The position numbers were made by a program, and so were the translations under genes. Positions 1 through 9,971 of a stretch of DNA of 64,000 bases are shown here, one piece after another; position 1 is the first letter of the stretch; every line of letters begins with the position of its first letter. The stretch covers positions 110,841,793 to 110,905,792 of the forward strand of contig OZ024929.1 in NCBI GenBank assembly GCA_964017235.1, read 5' to 3'. The notes under the pieces were generated by a model, which had not been told where the DNA came from, did not search any database, and was given only the letters and a program-made list of their open reading frames with translations. This stretch comes from Sabellastarte sp. h YS-2021. Lineage: Eukaryota > Annelida > Polychaeta > Sabellida > Sabellidae.

Positions 1-1140
1 GTGAATAATTAACTACGGGTGTGAAACTTCACCAAGTGAAAGCTCTCCCAAAAGTAGGTGAATGAGTTATTTGAGAAAAATTGGCTATCTGCAATACTTT
101 TAGAGATAATTCACATTTACTCATTTTCAGTAGGTGAGTAATTAGCTACAGGTCTGGAACTTCACCATGAGAAAGCCCTCCCAAAAGTAGATGAATGAGT
201 TATTTGATAAAAATTGGATATCCGCAATACTTTTAGAGATAATTCACATTTACTCATTTTGAGTAGGTGAATAATTAGCTACGGGTCTGGAACCTGACCA
301 AGTAAAAGCTCTCCCAAAAGTAGGTGAATGAGTTATTTGAGAAAAATTGGCTATCTGCAATACTTTTACAGATAATTCACATTTACTCATTTCGAGTAGG
401 TGAGTAATTAGCTACGGGTCGGGAAATTCACCATGTGAAAGCTGTCCCAAAAGTAGATGAACGAGTAATTTGATAAAAATTGGATACCCGCAATACTTTT
501 AGAGATAATTAGCATTTACTCATTTTGAGGAGGTGAATAATTAGCTATGGCTCTGAAAATTCACCAAGTGAAAGCTCTCCCAAAAGTAGGTGAATGAGTT
601 ATTTGATAAAAATTGGCTGTCTGCAATACTTTTAGAGATAATTCACATTTACTCATTTTCAGTAGGTGAGTAATTAGCTACGGGTCTGGAACTTCACCAG
701 GTGAAAGCCCTCCCAAAAGTAGATGAATGAGTTATTTGATAAAAATTGGATATCCGCAGTATATTTAGAGATAATTCACATTTACTCATTTTGAGTAGGT
801 GAATAATTAGCTACGGGTCTGAAACTTCACCAAGTGAAAGCTCTTCCAAAAGTAGGTGAATGAGTTATTTAAGAAAAATTGGATATCCCCAATACTTTTA
901 GGGATAATTCACATTTACTCATTTTGAGTAGGTGAGTAATTAGCTATGGGTCTGGAACTTCACCATGTGAAAGCTCTCCCAAAAGTAGATGAATGAGTTA
1001 TTTGATAAAAATTGGATATCCGCAATACTTTTAGAGATAATTATCATTTACTCATTTTGAGTAGGTGAATAATTAGGTACGAGTCTGAAACTTCACCATG
1101 TGAAAGCTCTCCCAAAAGTAGATGAAGCAGTTATTTGAGA
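1..1140. repeat. 133-bp satellite with alternating 266-bp dimer structure
   Basis: Monomers start near 1, 134, 267, 400, 533, 666, 799, 932 and 1064, giving a period of 133 bp. Odd units read GTGAATAATTA...AAGTAGGTGAATG, and even units read GTGAGTAATTA...AAGTAGATGAATG with ATATCCGC instead of CTATCTGC. This A/B alternation means the amplified unit is a 266-bp dimer. The short open frames in it are not credible genes. Confidence 0.9.
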
Positions 1141-1144
1141 AAAA

Positions 1145-3180
1145 TTATGTCATTATTTTGCCACAAATAAGAAAATAGCTATTACTCACTTATGGCATGC
1201 AATAGAACCCCAAACTATATGCATTTACCCTACAGTCACAATTTCAAAGTAGGTATTACTCGGCTATCCAATGTGCAATAGGTCTGAAACTTTACTATGT
1301 GATAGGTTATCAAAAACTAGATGAATAACATATTTGAAAATATTTCCCTAACTTTAATACTTTTGAAGGTATTTGACATTTACTTATGTTGTTATTTTGC
1401 TACAAATAAGAAAATAGCTATTACTCACTTATGGCATCCAATACAACCCCAAAATATATACCATCTTATAGTTAAGGACAAAGTAGCTGAACAACATATT
1501 TGAAGAAAAAGCTGTAACTGCAATAGTTTTGGAGTTACAATGGATTTACTCAACAGTCACAATTTCAAAGTAGCTATTACTTAGCTATGCAATGTGCAAC
1601 AGGTCTGAAACTTTACTATGTGATAGCTTACAAAAAAGTAGATGAATGACATATTTGAAAAGAATTCCGTAACTTTAATACTTCTGAAGATATTTGACAT
1701 TTACTTATGTCATTATCTTGCTACTAATAAGAAAATAGCTATTACTCACTTATGGCATGCAATAGAACCCCAAACTACATGCCAGCTTATAGCTATGGAC
1801 AAAGTAGCTGAACAACATATTTGAAGAAAAAGCTGTAACTGCAATAGTTTTGGAGTTACAATGGATTTACTCAACTGTAGAATTTCAAAGTAGCTATTAC
1901 TCAGCTATCCAATGTGCAACAGATCTGAAATTTTACTATGTGATAGCTTACAAAAAAGTAGATGAATGACATATTTGAAAAGAATTCCGTAACTTTAATA
2001 CTTCTGAAGATATTTGACATTTACTTATGTCATTATTTTGCTACTAATAAGAAAATAGCTATTACTCACTTATGGCATGCAATAGAACCCCAAACTACAT
2101 GCCAGCTTATAGCTATGGACAAAGTAGCTGAACAACATATTTGAAGAAAAAGCTGTAACTGCAATAGTTTTGGAGTTACAATGGATTTACTCAACTGTAG
2201 AATTTCAAAGTAGCTATTACTCAGCTATCCAATGTGCAACAGATCTGAAATTTTACTATGTGATAGCTTATGAAAAAGTAGAGGGATAACATATTTGAAA
2301 AGAATTCCCTAACTTTAATACTTTTGAAGATGTTTGACATTTACTTATGTCATGATTTTGCTACAAATAACAAAATAGCTATTACTCACTTATGGCATGC
2401 AATAGAACCCCAAACTATGTACCATCTTATAGCTAAGAACAAAGTAGCTGAACAACATATTTTAGGAAAACACTGTAACTGCAATACTTTTTTAGTTACA
2501 ATGGCTTTACTCAACAGTCAGAATTTCAAAGTAGCTATTACTCAGCTATCCAAGGTGCAACAGGTCTGAAACTTTACTATGTCATAGCTTACCAAAAAGT
2601 AGATGGACAACATATTTGAAAAGATTTCCCCAACTTTAATACTTTTGAAGATATTTGACATTTACTTCTTCTGTTATTTAGCTACAAATGAGAAAATAGC
2701 TATTACTCACTTATGGCATGCAATAGAACCCCAAACTATGTACCATCTTATAGCTAAGGACAAAGTAGCTGAACAACATATTTTAGGAAAATACTCTAAC
2801 TGCAATAGTTTTGGAGTTACAATCGCTTTACTCACCAGTCAGAATTTCAAAGTAGCTCTTACTCAGCTATCCAAGGTGCAACAGGTCTGAAACTTTAGTG
2901 TGTGATAGCTTACCAAAAAGAAGATGGACAACATATTTGAAAAGATTTCCCTAACTTCAATACTTTTGAAGATATTTGACATTTACTTCTTCTGTTATTT
3001 AGCTACAAATGAGAAAATAGCTATTACTCACTTATGGCATGCAATGGGACCCCAAACTATGTACCATCTTATAGCTAAGGACAAAGTAGCTAAACAACAT
3101 ATTTGAAGAAAAAATTGTTACTGCAATAGTTTTTGAGTTATGAGCCCTTTACTCAAAGTAGCTAAGATTGCTATTACTCA
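1145..3180. repeat. About 320-bp tandem repeat, related to the 133-bp block
   Basis: Six units begin near 1321, 1642, 1962, 2284, 2603 and 2924, spaced 320-321 bp. Each unit consists of two diverged halves of about 160 bp that resemble the reverse complement of the satellite at 59655-62215. The units at 1642 and 1962 are nearly identical, so the last expansion was local. The repeated 60- to 95-residue frames starting MNDIFEK or MDNIFEK come from periodicity and are not taken as genes. Confidence 0.85.
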
Positions 3181-3333
3181 CTTATCTTTAGGCCTAAGTC
3201 AATAAAACCAAAAAAATTTTCACGGGCATGAAAATTCATTGGGACAATTAATTTACAAAAAATCTGTAGCTGTAGTAGTTTTGGAGAAATCTGCGTGACT
3301 AACTAACACACGCACGCATAGGCATCATTTCAT

Positions 3334-3371
3334 AATCTCCCTCCCGGGCTAAAGCCCGGCGGGAGATAATT
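3334..3371. other. Terminal-type hairpin of carrier K
   Basis: An imperfect inverted repeat reads AATCTCCC.CCCGGGCT, a short loop, then AGCCCGG.GGGAGATAATT. It is GC-rich in an AT-rich setting. It sits where carriers E, F, D and H have their 5' palindromes, immediately outside a GC-rich patch and the array. Confidence 0.6.
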
Positions 3372-3871
3372 ATGAAAAGTACCTCAAAGGAGGTTACAGT
3401 AAATTATGTATAAGTAGAACCGCCATAAGTGGAATGTTGCCACAAGTAAAAGTAGTTTTTAAGTCCTGACATTTATTGGAAAATACAAGGGTAACTAGAA
3501 GTTTGACTTGTATAAAGTGGCCATAACTAGAACCTAATTGGATGCACAAGGTGTTATTTTTCAGTGGGAATAACTGTTCAATAACAAGGTGTAAGTAGAA
3601 CCTACAATTCTTGTGTTTTCAGAAGTGTAAAAGTGCTTGAAAGAGATCACAAAATAGTACCATTGTGTTACACTGTAGTCTGTAGCTGACTCCTCACTAT
3701 TGTATTATTAGGACTGAACATCAAACAAATAGATTACACACTAGAGTGATCACACAAGTGTTGATTGTTGCAGCAAAGTTAATAGCATAATATCTCTAGT
3801 ACTTTCATATATTATTGAAGTGGTTTCATGAATAACTAGAAGTTGCAATAAGTAGAAGTAAAAAGCTGACA
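3372..3871. other. Intergenic DNA with no recognised gene
   Basis: About 500 bp with no gene or element recognised. Variants of AAGTAGAA or AACTAGAA recur irregularly, which could be a decayed short repeat, but no period could be fixed. Confidence 0.4.
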
Positions 3872-4040
3872 TTTTATTACGCTACAATAGCTTACCATGT
3901 GGGACTTAATGCTGTTCTCGGGTTGCCACACCCGGGGCCAACGTCTTAGAAAAAAAGATCGTTCTTGTTAGCCACCGGATATACTGGTAGTTGTCGTCAC
4001 GTGATAACTTCTGACCAATCGCCCTACTTTCTCGCTGGCG
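3872..4040 (+). repeat. Left inverted terminal repeat of DIRS A1
   Basis: It begins TTTTATTACGCTAC and runs through the pattern that returns inverted at 28475-28620 with no difference that I can see. It contains TCACGTGA and, further in, CCAATC, which are plausible promoter elements. Confidence 0.85.
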
Positions 4041-4263
4041 ACGATTGACTGGTAGCAGTTTGTAAATATACAGACATTTTCATTTATTTCTCAGTCTTTA
4101 CGTATTGTTGGAGGCTAATATTTGGATATTTCTTTTCATATATTTCATAGATTATCCTGTAAAATTATTAATTTCACAACTTAAGTATTTTCCTTACAAT
4201 CCGCGTGTTTTGAGTTTTCTCGGTTCAGGCAATTCCAATTTTACGTCTTTTTATTGCGTTAAA

Positions 4264-6423
4264 ATGTCTCTCCATCAAGCAAACAAAGACAAACCGAGAG
4301 CTCAGAAATGCCGCCATTTTTGCTTCAGTTTTGATAATCATAATTACTGCCCTACCTGTAGGGAGGCTGGCAAGGGAGATGACCCCTGTGTCACTTTTGA
4401 AGCACCCTGCCATATTTGCACGTCTCTCACTGATGAACAATTGCAAAAAAATCAAAACAGGAAGCGGTACTTAAAAAGGCAAAAAGCGGAAACTAGTTCT
4501 AAAGATGAACTAGATCTCTTGGGTGAAGGCGATGGGGACTCTTTTACTGGTTCTAATGCACACCTTGAGAGTGCTGCCGATAACCTCTTTACCTCACCCC
4601 CCCGTCCTCAACCTCTCGCCTTCAGTTCTTTATCATTAAAAACCCCAGCTAAAGCTGTCCCACCCACCCCAGGTACTGTTTTGCAAAACAAAATTCAAAG
4701 AAATCTAGAGAAATCCCTGGGTGATTCCTTAAATATACATATTCAGCAGCAAATGGGTTTCTTCCAGGCATCCATGTTAGAAGCATTTCAATCACTCCGA
4801 GAGGAGTTGGCAATTAAAAAGCCTGCCGAGGTTGATCCCTCGCCTCATGCTTCAAAAGCTGGTCCATCCAGCAACATTGCTGCTCATCTGGACCTACCCC
4901 CTCTGAGGTCTAGTACTAATGCTCAGTCCGAGGCAATGGATGTGGACGTTGGTCCAGCACTCCCTCCTCGACTAGTACTTAACCAATCTACCTCGGATCA
5001 GTACGTTGCCCCTTCTGAGGCTATACCGAAGGATTCCTCGTACTCACACAAAAAACAAAGCCACAGGCAAACAGTAGCACCGAGCTCTGCCTCGGATCAA
5101 CTGGATGAGGATTCCGACGAACCTCGGATCCATCCTAGACCTAAGAAACACTCTGACAAGAGCAAGCATAAATCTAGGTCCAGATATGTGTCATCTTCAG
5201 AGGAAGATCACTCCCCTGTTGCCAGACACAGGTCTTCTAAGCCCTCTAGGGCTCAGCCCTCAGGCGCAGCTTCTGATCAAGACCTCCCACAACATGATCC
5301 AGACCCCCCTTATTATAGGGAAGTAGCCCTGTCTGCCATTCCCTCCCAATACTCTGAAGAGGTAGACACCTTCAGGCGCATTCTTTCTCTCCCTGACCCC
5401 AGGGACTCTATGCTTAGGTCTTCAACTTCAGTGTTGGGTCTGGATGACGAAAAAGGCCGTCAAGAGCTCAGACCTAGAGGTCCTTCCTCTATTCTACCAC
5501 TTAGCTCAGTTATCAAGGACGCCTTTGATAAATTTCAACATGATTTCAAAGCTGCCAATTTAGCTGAGGGCAAATATGTCAAGCCTCCTCCATCCACTTC
5601 TAAGTGGTATACGGTTGGGCAGCCCACTTTTCAAGACAAAATCCAGGAGTTGAATACAGACTTTGCTAAGATCTGTATTACTCCTAGACCTCCTGGGGCA
5701 CCAGTAGCCAAAGTCCCTCTGCCAGTTCTTAAGGAGCTGGAACATCAGGCTAGACAAAATATTTCAACCCTCAATTTCACCGCTGCCTTTGCCAAAACCT
5801 CTTCTTCTTGCAATGCTTCCTTGGAAAAGTGCCAACATAGCATCAAGTCAACTGTCAAGAAGATAAAGTCTCAGATCCAGAAAGGTGCCAATCCTGAGAA
5901 AGCAGCAAAGCGCGGATATGAGGAAGTTGCTGAGTACTTGGATTTTTGGAACAAGACGGTTCTTGTTCAACATAGAGCTCTTACCTGTCTCAGCAAATCA
6001 CTAGCCCATATTCTCCAGAGGGAATTATATTCCATGGCTAATACCGGCTTGCTTAGGCGCGAAGCCGAAATGACTCTATTGCATCCCCAGCTAGGGGAAA
6101 CGAGACGCCAAGAACTTAGGAACTCGTCCTTCTGGGACTCCTCCTTGTTCGAGTCTCAACTTGTAAAGGAAGGTGAGGACTTCCTTCTCAAAAAAGGCAC
6201 CTCAAAAGATTCTCAGGGTTTTGCACCCTACCAGAATAAGCCCTTTCGTGGCCCCCACAAGAAAAGAGGCTCCTACAGGGAACGCCCCTATGGGGGCAAT
6301 ACCTCTCAAAGCAGTAACCAATCCTTTCCCTCGGGAAGAGGAAAATCCAACTTCAGAGGCTCCAGGGGTCGTTTTCGACCCCACAATAGGGGAAGGGGGC
6401 GTGGAAACCCCCCTTCTCAATGA
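4264..6423 (+). CDS. DIRS A1 ORF1, gag-like protein
   Basis: An open frame of 719 codons. The ATG at 4264 (MSLHQANKD) was chosen over the in-frame ATG at 4105 because the first residues then match ORF1 of DIRS B2 (MSSPGQKQ), and the upstream segment is a hydrophobic AT-rich translation absent there. Residues about 15-60 hold a Cys/His-rich cluster with DNH..C..CR..G.GDDPC....C.IC, which is shared with B2 and could bind zinc. The middle is Ser/Pro-rich and acidic/basic low complexity. The C-terminus is rich in RG and RGG and probably binds nucleic acid. DIRS ORF1 products are assumed to package the RNA; that is family knowledge and is not shown here. Confidence 0.8.
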   Translation: MSLHQANKDKPRAQKCRHFCFSFDNHNYCPTCREAGKGDDPCVTFEAPCHICTSLTDEQLQKNQNRKRYLKRQKAETSSKDELDLLGEGDGDSFTGSNAHLESAADNLFTSPPRPQPLAFSSLSLKTPAKAVPPTPGTVLQNKIQRNLEKSLGDSLNIHIQQQMGFFQASMLEAFQSLREELAIKKPAEVDPSPHASKAGPSSNIAAHLDLPPLRSSTNAQSEAMDVDVGPALPPRLVLNQSTSDQYVAPSEAIPKDSSYSHKKQSHRQTVAPSSASDQLDEDSDEPRIHPRPKKHSDKSKHKSRSRYVSSSEEDHSPVARHRSSKPSRAQPSGAASDQDLPQHDPDPPYYREVALSAIPSQYSEEVDTFRRILSLPDPRDSMLRSSTSVLGLDDEKGRQELRPRGPSSILPLSSVIKDAFDKFQHDFKAANLAEGKYVKPPPSTSKWYTVGQPTFQDKIQELNTDFAKICITPRPPGAPVAKVPLPVLKELEHQARQNISTLNFTAAFAKTSSSCNASLEKCQHSIKSTVKKIKSQIQKGANPEKAAKRGYEEVAEYLDFWNKTVLVQHRALTCLSKSLAHILQRELYSMANTGLLRREAEMTLLHPQLGETRRQELRNSSFWDSSLFESQLVKEGEDFLLKKGTSKDSQGFAPYQNKPFRGPHKKRGSYRERPYGGNTSQSSNQSFPSGRGKSNFRGSRGRFRPHNRGRGRGNPPSQ

Positions 6424-8490
6424 CTCCTCCAAAGCCTCACTCAGTCCACCAGTAGGAAGTCGCCTCCGTTCTTTCAAGAGAGACTGGCTAATAAACAAAT
6501 GTTCTCAAAACGTGTTAAACATTATCACCAATGGCTACGTTCTGCCATTCCGTTCAAAGCCAAACTTGATCAGATTTCCTCTGATTCTATCAGAGTACAA
6601 GGCCCAACAAAAAGACCAAGCCTTGGCCACTTGTATCCAGTCTCTCTTGTCAAAAAACGCTATCGAAAGGGTGGAAAACGTAAAATCTCTCGGGTTTTAC
6701 AGTCGCCTGTTCCTAGTACCCAAGCCTCACCAAAGGTGGAGGCCAGTCATAGACTTAAGCAGGCTCAACACTTTTCTACATGTAGAAAAGTTCAAAATGG
6801 AAACCCCGGAGTCCATCAGGACTTCCCTGGTCCCAGGGGAGTGGGTATCGTCGATAGACCTGTCAGACGCATACCTTCACATCCCCATCCATCCAAACTC
6901 AAGGAAGTACCTAAGGTTTTGCTACAAGGCCCAGGTGTTCCAGTTCACCTCCCTACCTTTCGGACTGGCCACAGCCCCCCAGGTCTTTACGATGATCGTA
7001 AAGGAAGTGAAACTAATGGCCCTCTCAAGAGGACTCAGAATTCACCAATACCTGGACGACTGGCTGATCAGGTCCCAGTCTCAGGAGGAATCGCAAAGGG
7101 ACACACAGGCAGTGGTAGACCTAACCCAATCCTTGGGTTGGATAATCAACCAGGAAAAATCAGAACTGAAACCTACTCAGGTGTTTTTGTTCGTGGGCTA
7201 CGAATACCACCTAGATTCAGCCCTTGTAAGACCCACTCACGAGAGATGGCTCAAACTTCAGGATTTGATCCTACGACTCAAGTCAAAACGTGTTTTGACT
7301 GCAAGATGTTTGATGTCTCTAATTGGGTTGCTAGCCTCAACGGAGAAAATGGTCCCGGAGGGACGCCTTCACATGAGGCCCTTTCAGTTTCATCTCAAGG
7401 AGCACTGGAGATATCCTCAGTCGCTGGACAACCTCCTTCCTTGGACATAAGCCATTGTAGCCCACCTAGATTGGTGGCAAAACCCCTCAAACGTGATGAA
7501 AGGCGCAGACCCTCATCCCAAGGACCACAGTATCCAACTCTTTACCGACGCCTCAAACGAAGGTTGGGGCGCTCACTTAGATCAAAATTCTACAAAAGGG
7601 CTGTGGTCAGAGCGGGAAAAAAGGCTTCACATAAATGTCCTGGAATTGAAGGCGGTCTCCCTGGCCCTTCGAGACTTCAAGGACCAGTGCCAGAATCAAA
7701 CAGTGTTAGTTGCGACGGACAACTCAACAGTGGTAGCCTACATCAACAAGCAGGGGGGAACTCACTCAGCAGAGATGTGCGCTCTCCTGTGGAAAATCAT
7801 GACCTGGTGCCATCACTACCATATAACATTGAAAGCCAGGCACATTCCAGGGTGTCTGAATGTGATGGCCGACCTCCTATCCAGGTCCAACCAAGTGCAG
7901 TCAACAGAATGGTCTCTGCACCCTCAGGTCTTCAAGCAAATCTGCCGGAAGTGGTTCACCCCTCATGTAGACTTATTCGCCACTCACCTGAATCACAAAC
8001 TCCCTCTATATGTGTCTCCTATCCCAGACCCAAGGGCCTGGAACATAGATGCTCTGAACATAAACTGGACCAACCTCACGGCCTACGCCTACCCTCCTAC
8101 GGCTCTCCTTCACAAGGTGATCCAACAGATCAAGCAATGCCATTGCCTGATCATCGTGATAGCCCCAGGCTGGCCAGGGATGCCCTGGTTTTGGGACCTA
8201 GTGCAGCTCTCAACAGAGATCCCACTACAACTCCCAGTGTCAACGACCCTACTCAAACAGTCCCACAACTATGTGTTCCACAACAATCCACAACAGCTGA
8301 ACCTCCACGCCTGGTGTCTAGGAGCGGACAACTCCAAGAACAAGGCTTCTCTGTGGAGGTGGCAGAGAGAATTGCTGCCCCTCAGCGGTCATCAACAAGG
8401 ACCATCTACAGGTCAAAGTGGGCCCTATTTGAAAAATGGTGCAGAGAAAATTTGGTGGATTTCTCCACTCCATCTGTGAAACAAATCTCA
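6424..8490 (+). CDS. DIRS A1 pol-like region: reverse transcriptase, RNase H, methyltransferase-like
   Basis: The reverse transcriptase shows LVPKPHQRWRPVIDLSRLN, then SSIDLSDAYLHIPIHP, LPFGLATAPQVF and the catalytic YLDD box. RNase H follows with LFTDASNEGWGAHL, VATDNSTVVAYINKQGG and ARHIPGCLNVMADLLSR. After it comes HVDLFATHLNHKLP...PWFWDL, the position where DIRS elements carry a methyltransferase-like domain. The beginning of the tyrosine recombinase lies at the right edge, where B1 is inserted. The region overlaps the ORF1 end in another frame, a common layout for DIRS elements. Treated as a fossil and described by its parts only. Confidence 0.85.
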
Positions 8491-8492
8491 GA

Positions 8493-8700
8493 TTTTATTG
8501 CGTTAATACATCCTATCCAATGGACAATATGCTAAACCGGTCGGCGCAGACCGGCCCGCCAAACGTCAGAAAAAGACGTCCTGTGTTGCCACCGGCTGGC
8601 CGGTCCGTAGTACTGTGCACTCCCCAGATGGCGCCTCATACTTCCTTCCTGTCTAGACAACCTGACGTCATAGCATCTTTTTCGTTTGGCGCGTGTACTG
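8493..8700 (+). repeat. Left inverted terminal repeat of DIRS B1
   Basis: It holds ACCGGTCGGCGCAGACCGG, GACGTCATAG and ATGGCGCC. The same stretch returns inverted twice, at 18557-18766 and 18767-18972. An open frame of about 80 codons runs through it in every copy but depends only on the repeat. Confidence 0.85.
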
Positions 8701-9440
8701 TGCAGACGTGTTTTCAACACCTCCAGAGTTATATATAAAAAGTGTGCATTACACCCGGTAACAGTGGATCGGAACGTTTTATTGATTTTTTTCGTCACGT
8801 CAGTACAAAACTCAGGCTGTTATTTAACCTTTGTGTAGTAAAATGGAGATACATATTTTGCCGTAATATATATAATATTTCAGTTTTATTTGGCCAATCA
8901 TTTGTGTACTTAAGTATTGATAAACACAAGTACCTACTCAGTGGTTCACGTCAGTAAATGGGACAGTGAAACAGAACGGCAGTCTAAAAAGAAATGACCT
9001 AACTATGGACAGCTTGGACAGGGTTTCCCGGTTGCTGAATGATCATTCATTATTTCATAAAATAAAATAAGTGGGCAGTTGCGGTATTTGGGGTATATAT
9101 GTGGCAGTATTAAAGTCATACTATTGCTTGGCCATTGTAATATAATATAGAAATACATTTTAGTATAATCAAAATATTATGTTTCCTGATTAATTTGCTC
9201 CATCATTAGTGTACTTGAATATATTGATTGATGCAAGTACTTGAAGTAAATTACTTTCTTGTTTGGTTACTGTATGAATTTCTAATTTCTAATATTACTT
9301 TTAAAGCACTTAATCTCAATCAAAAGACAGATTCTAAGGCACAGCACCCAAGAAACAGGACCAAAAAATTGAATGGAGAGGGGCTGGTTGGGTCTCTTCA
9401 CTGGAGTAGTTAGTACATACTGGGTTTTCATATAAATCAA

Positions 9441-9603
9441 TGAGGTCCTAGGTGGCCTACTGGTTAGCATGTTTGGCATGTTATAATAGGCTGTCAATTC
9501 TGTGGGTTCAAGTCACACAAATGGGCAAGGTTGAGGACCTGTCCCAATGTGACCCTGGCTGTTGAACGGGTCGTAAAACACCAACTTTGACTTTGACCTT
9601 TGG
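9441..9603 (+). mobile_element. tRNA-derived SINE with 13-bp target-site duplication
   Basis: The direct repeat TCATATAAATCAA flanks it (9428-9440 and 9604-9616). The head reads GTGGCCTACTGGTTAGCATG like an A box and GGGTTCAAGTCAC like a B box of RNA polymerase III. The tail ends in TTTGACTTTGACCTTTGG. Confidence 0.85.
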
Positions 9604-9752
9604 TCATATAAATCAAGTGGGATTGGTTAGGTACTTTAATTCCATGTAAACTGGGGACCAGTGATTGTAAAAAAACTCAATGATTTCTATTTATTTACTG
9701 TTTGGTATATTTATTCGGAAACCAGTCCATTTGATACAACTGTCTGCAGAAG

Positions 9753-9960
9753 TATGTATTTACTTGTGGTTTCATGTCACTTTCAACACTGTACAGGTCA
9801 TATCACAATGGGTAGTTTTGTGGGCAGAAGAAACCAGTACATACAGTTGGTCAGGGTTTTGTACTGTAAACTACTGACCAATGGCAAGAAACTACCAACT
9901 TTCCCACATAAGGTGCAGGGTTTGGACCGCCGACCTTAGAGTTGGGAGTCGAGTGTGTTA
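9753..9960 (-). mobile_element. tRNA-derived SINE, same family as 29530-29730
   Basis: It is flanked by GTCTGCAGAAG (9742-9752) and GTCTGCAGAGG (9961-9971), an 11-bp duplication with one mismatch. On the minus strand the B-box region near 9930 reads GTCCAAACCCTGCACC, followed by TTATGTGGGAAAGTTGG as in the other copy. Confidence 0.8.
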
Positions 9961-9971
9961 GTCTGCAGAGG

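Larger units (their letters stand above)
1..3371 (-). mobile_element. Satellite-carrying Helitron/Helentron-like element K (partial)
   Basis: Seen: two tandem-repeat blocks (1-1140 and about 1145-3180) are followed by a degenerate patch and a strong hairpin at 3334-3371. On the minus strand the order is hairpin, then a GTGCGTGCG-type patch, then a 'ctccaaaactac' stretch, then the satellite array. Carrier H2 shows the same order on the plus strand from 59249. The satellite is a diverged relative (roughly two thirds alike by eye) of the one in H1 and H2, in the opposite orientation. The 3' end lies outside the window. There is no transposase or helicase frame, so it would be non-autonomous. The family assignment rests on architecture alone. 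Confidence 0.5.

Noticed and set aside
1321-3106. Series of similar 60- to 95-residue frames (MNDIFEK and relatives)
   Set aside because: They recur with the 320-bp repeat, most end at the same place in each unit, and related monomers in H1 and H2 do not keep them open.
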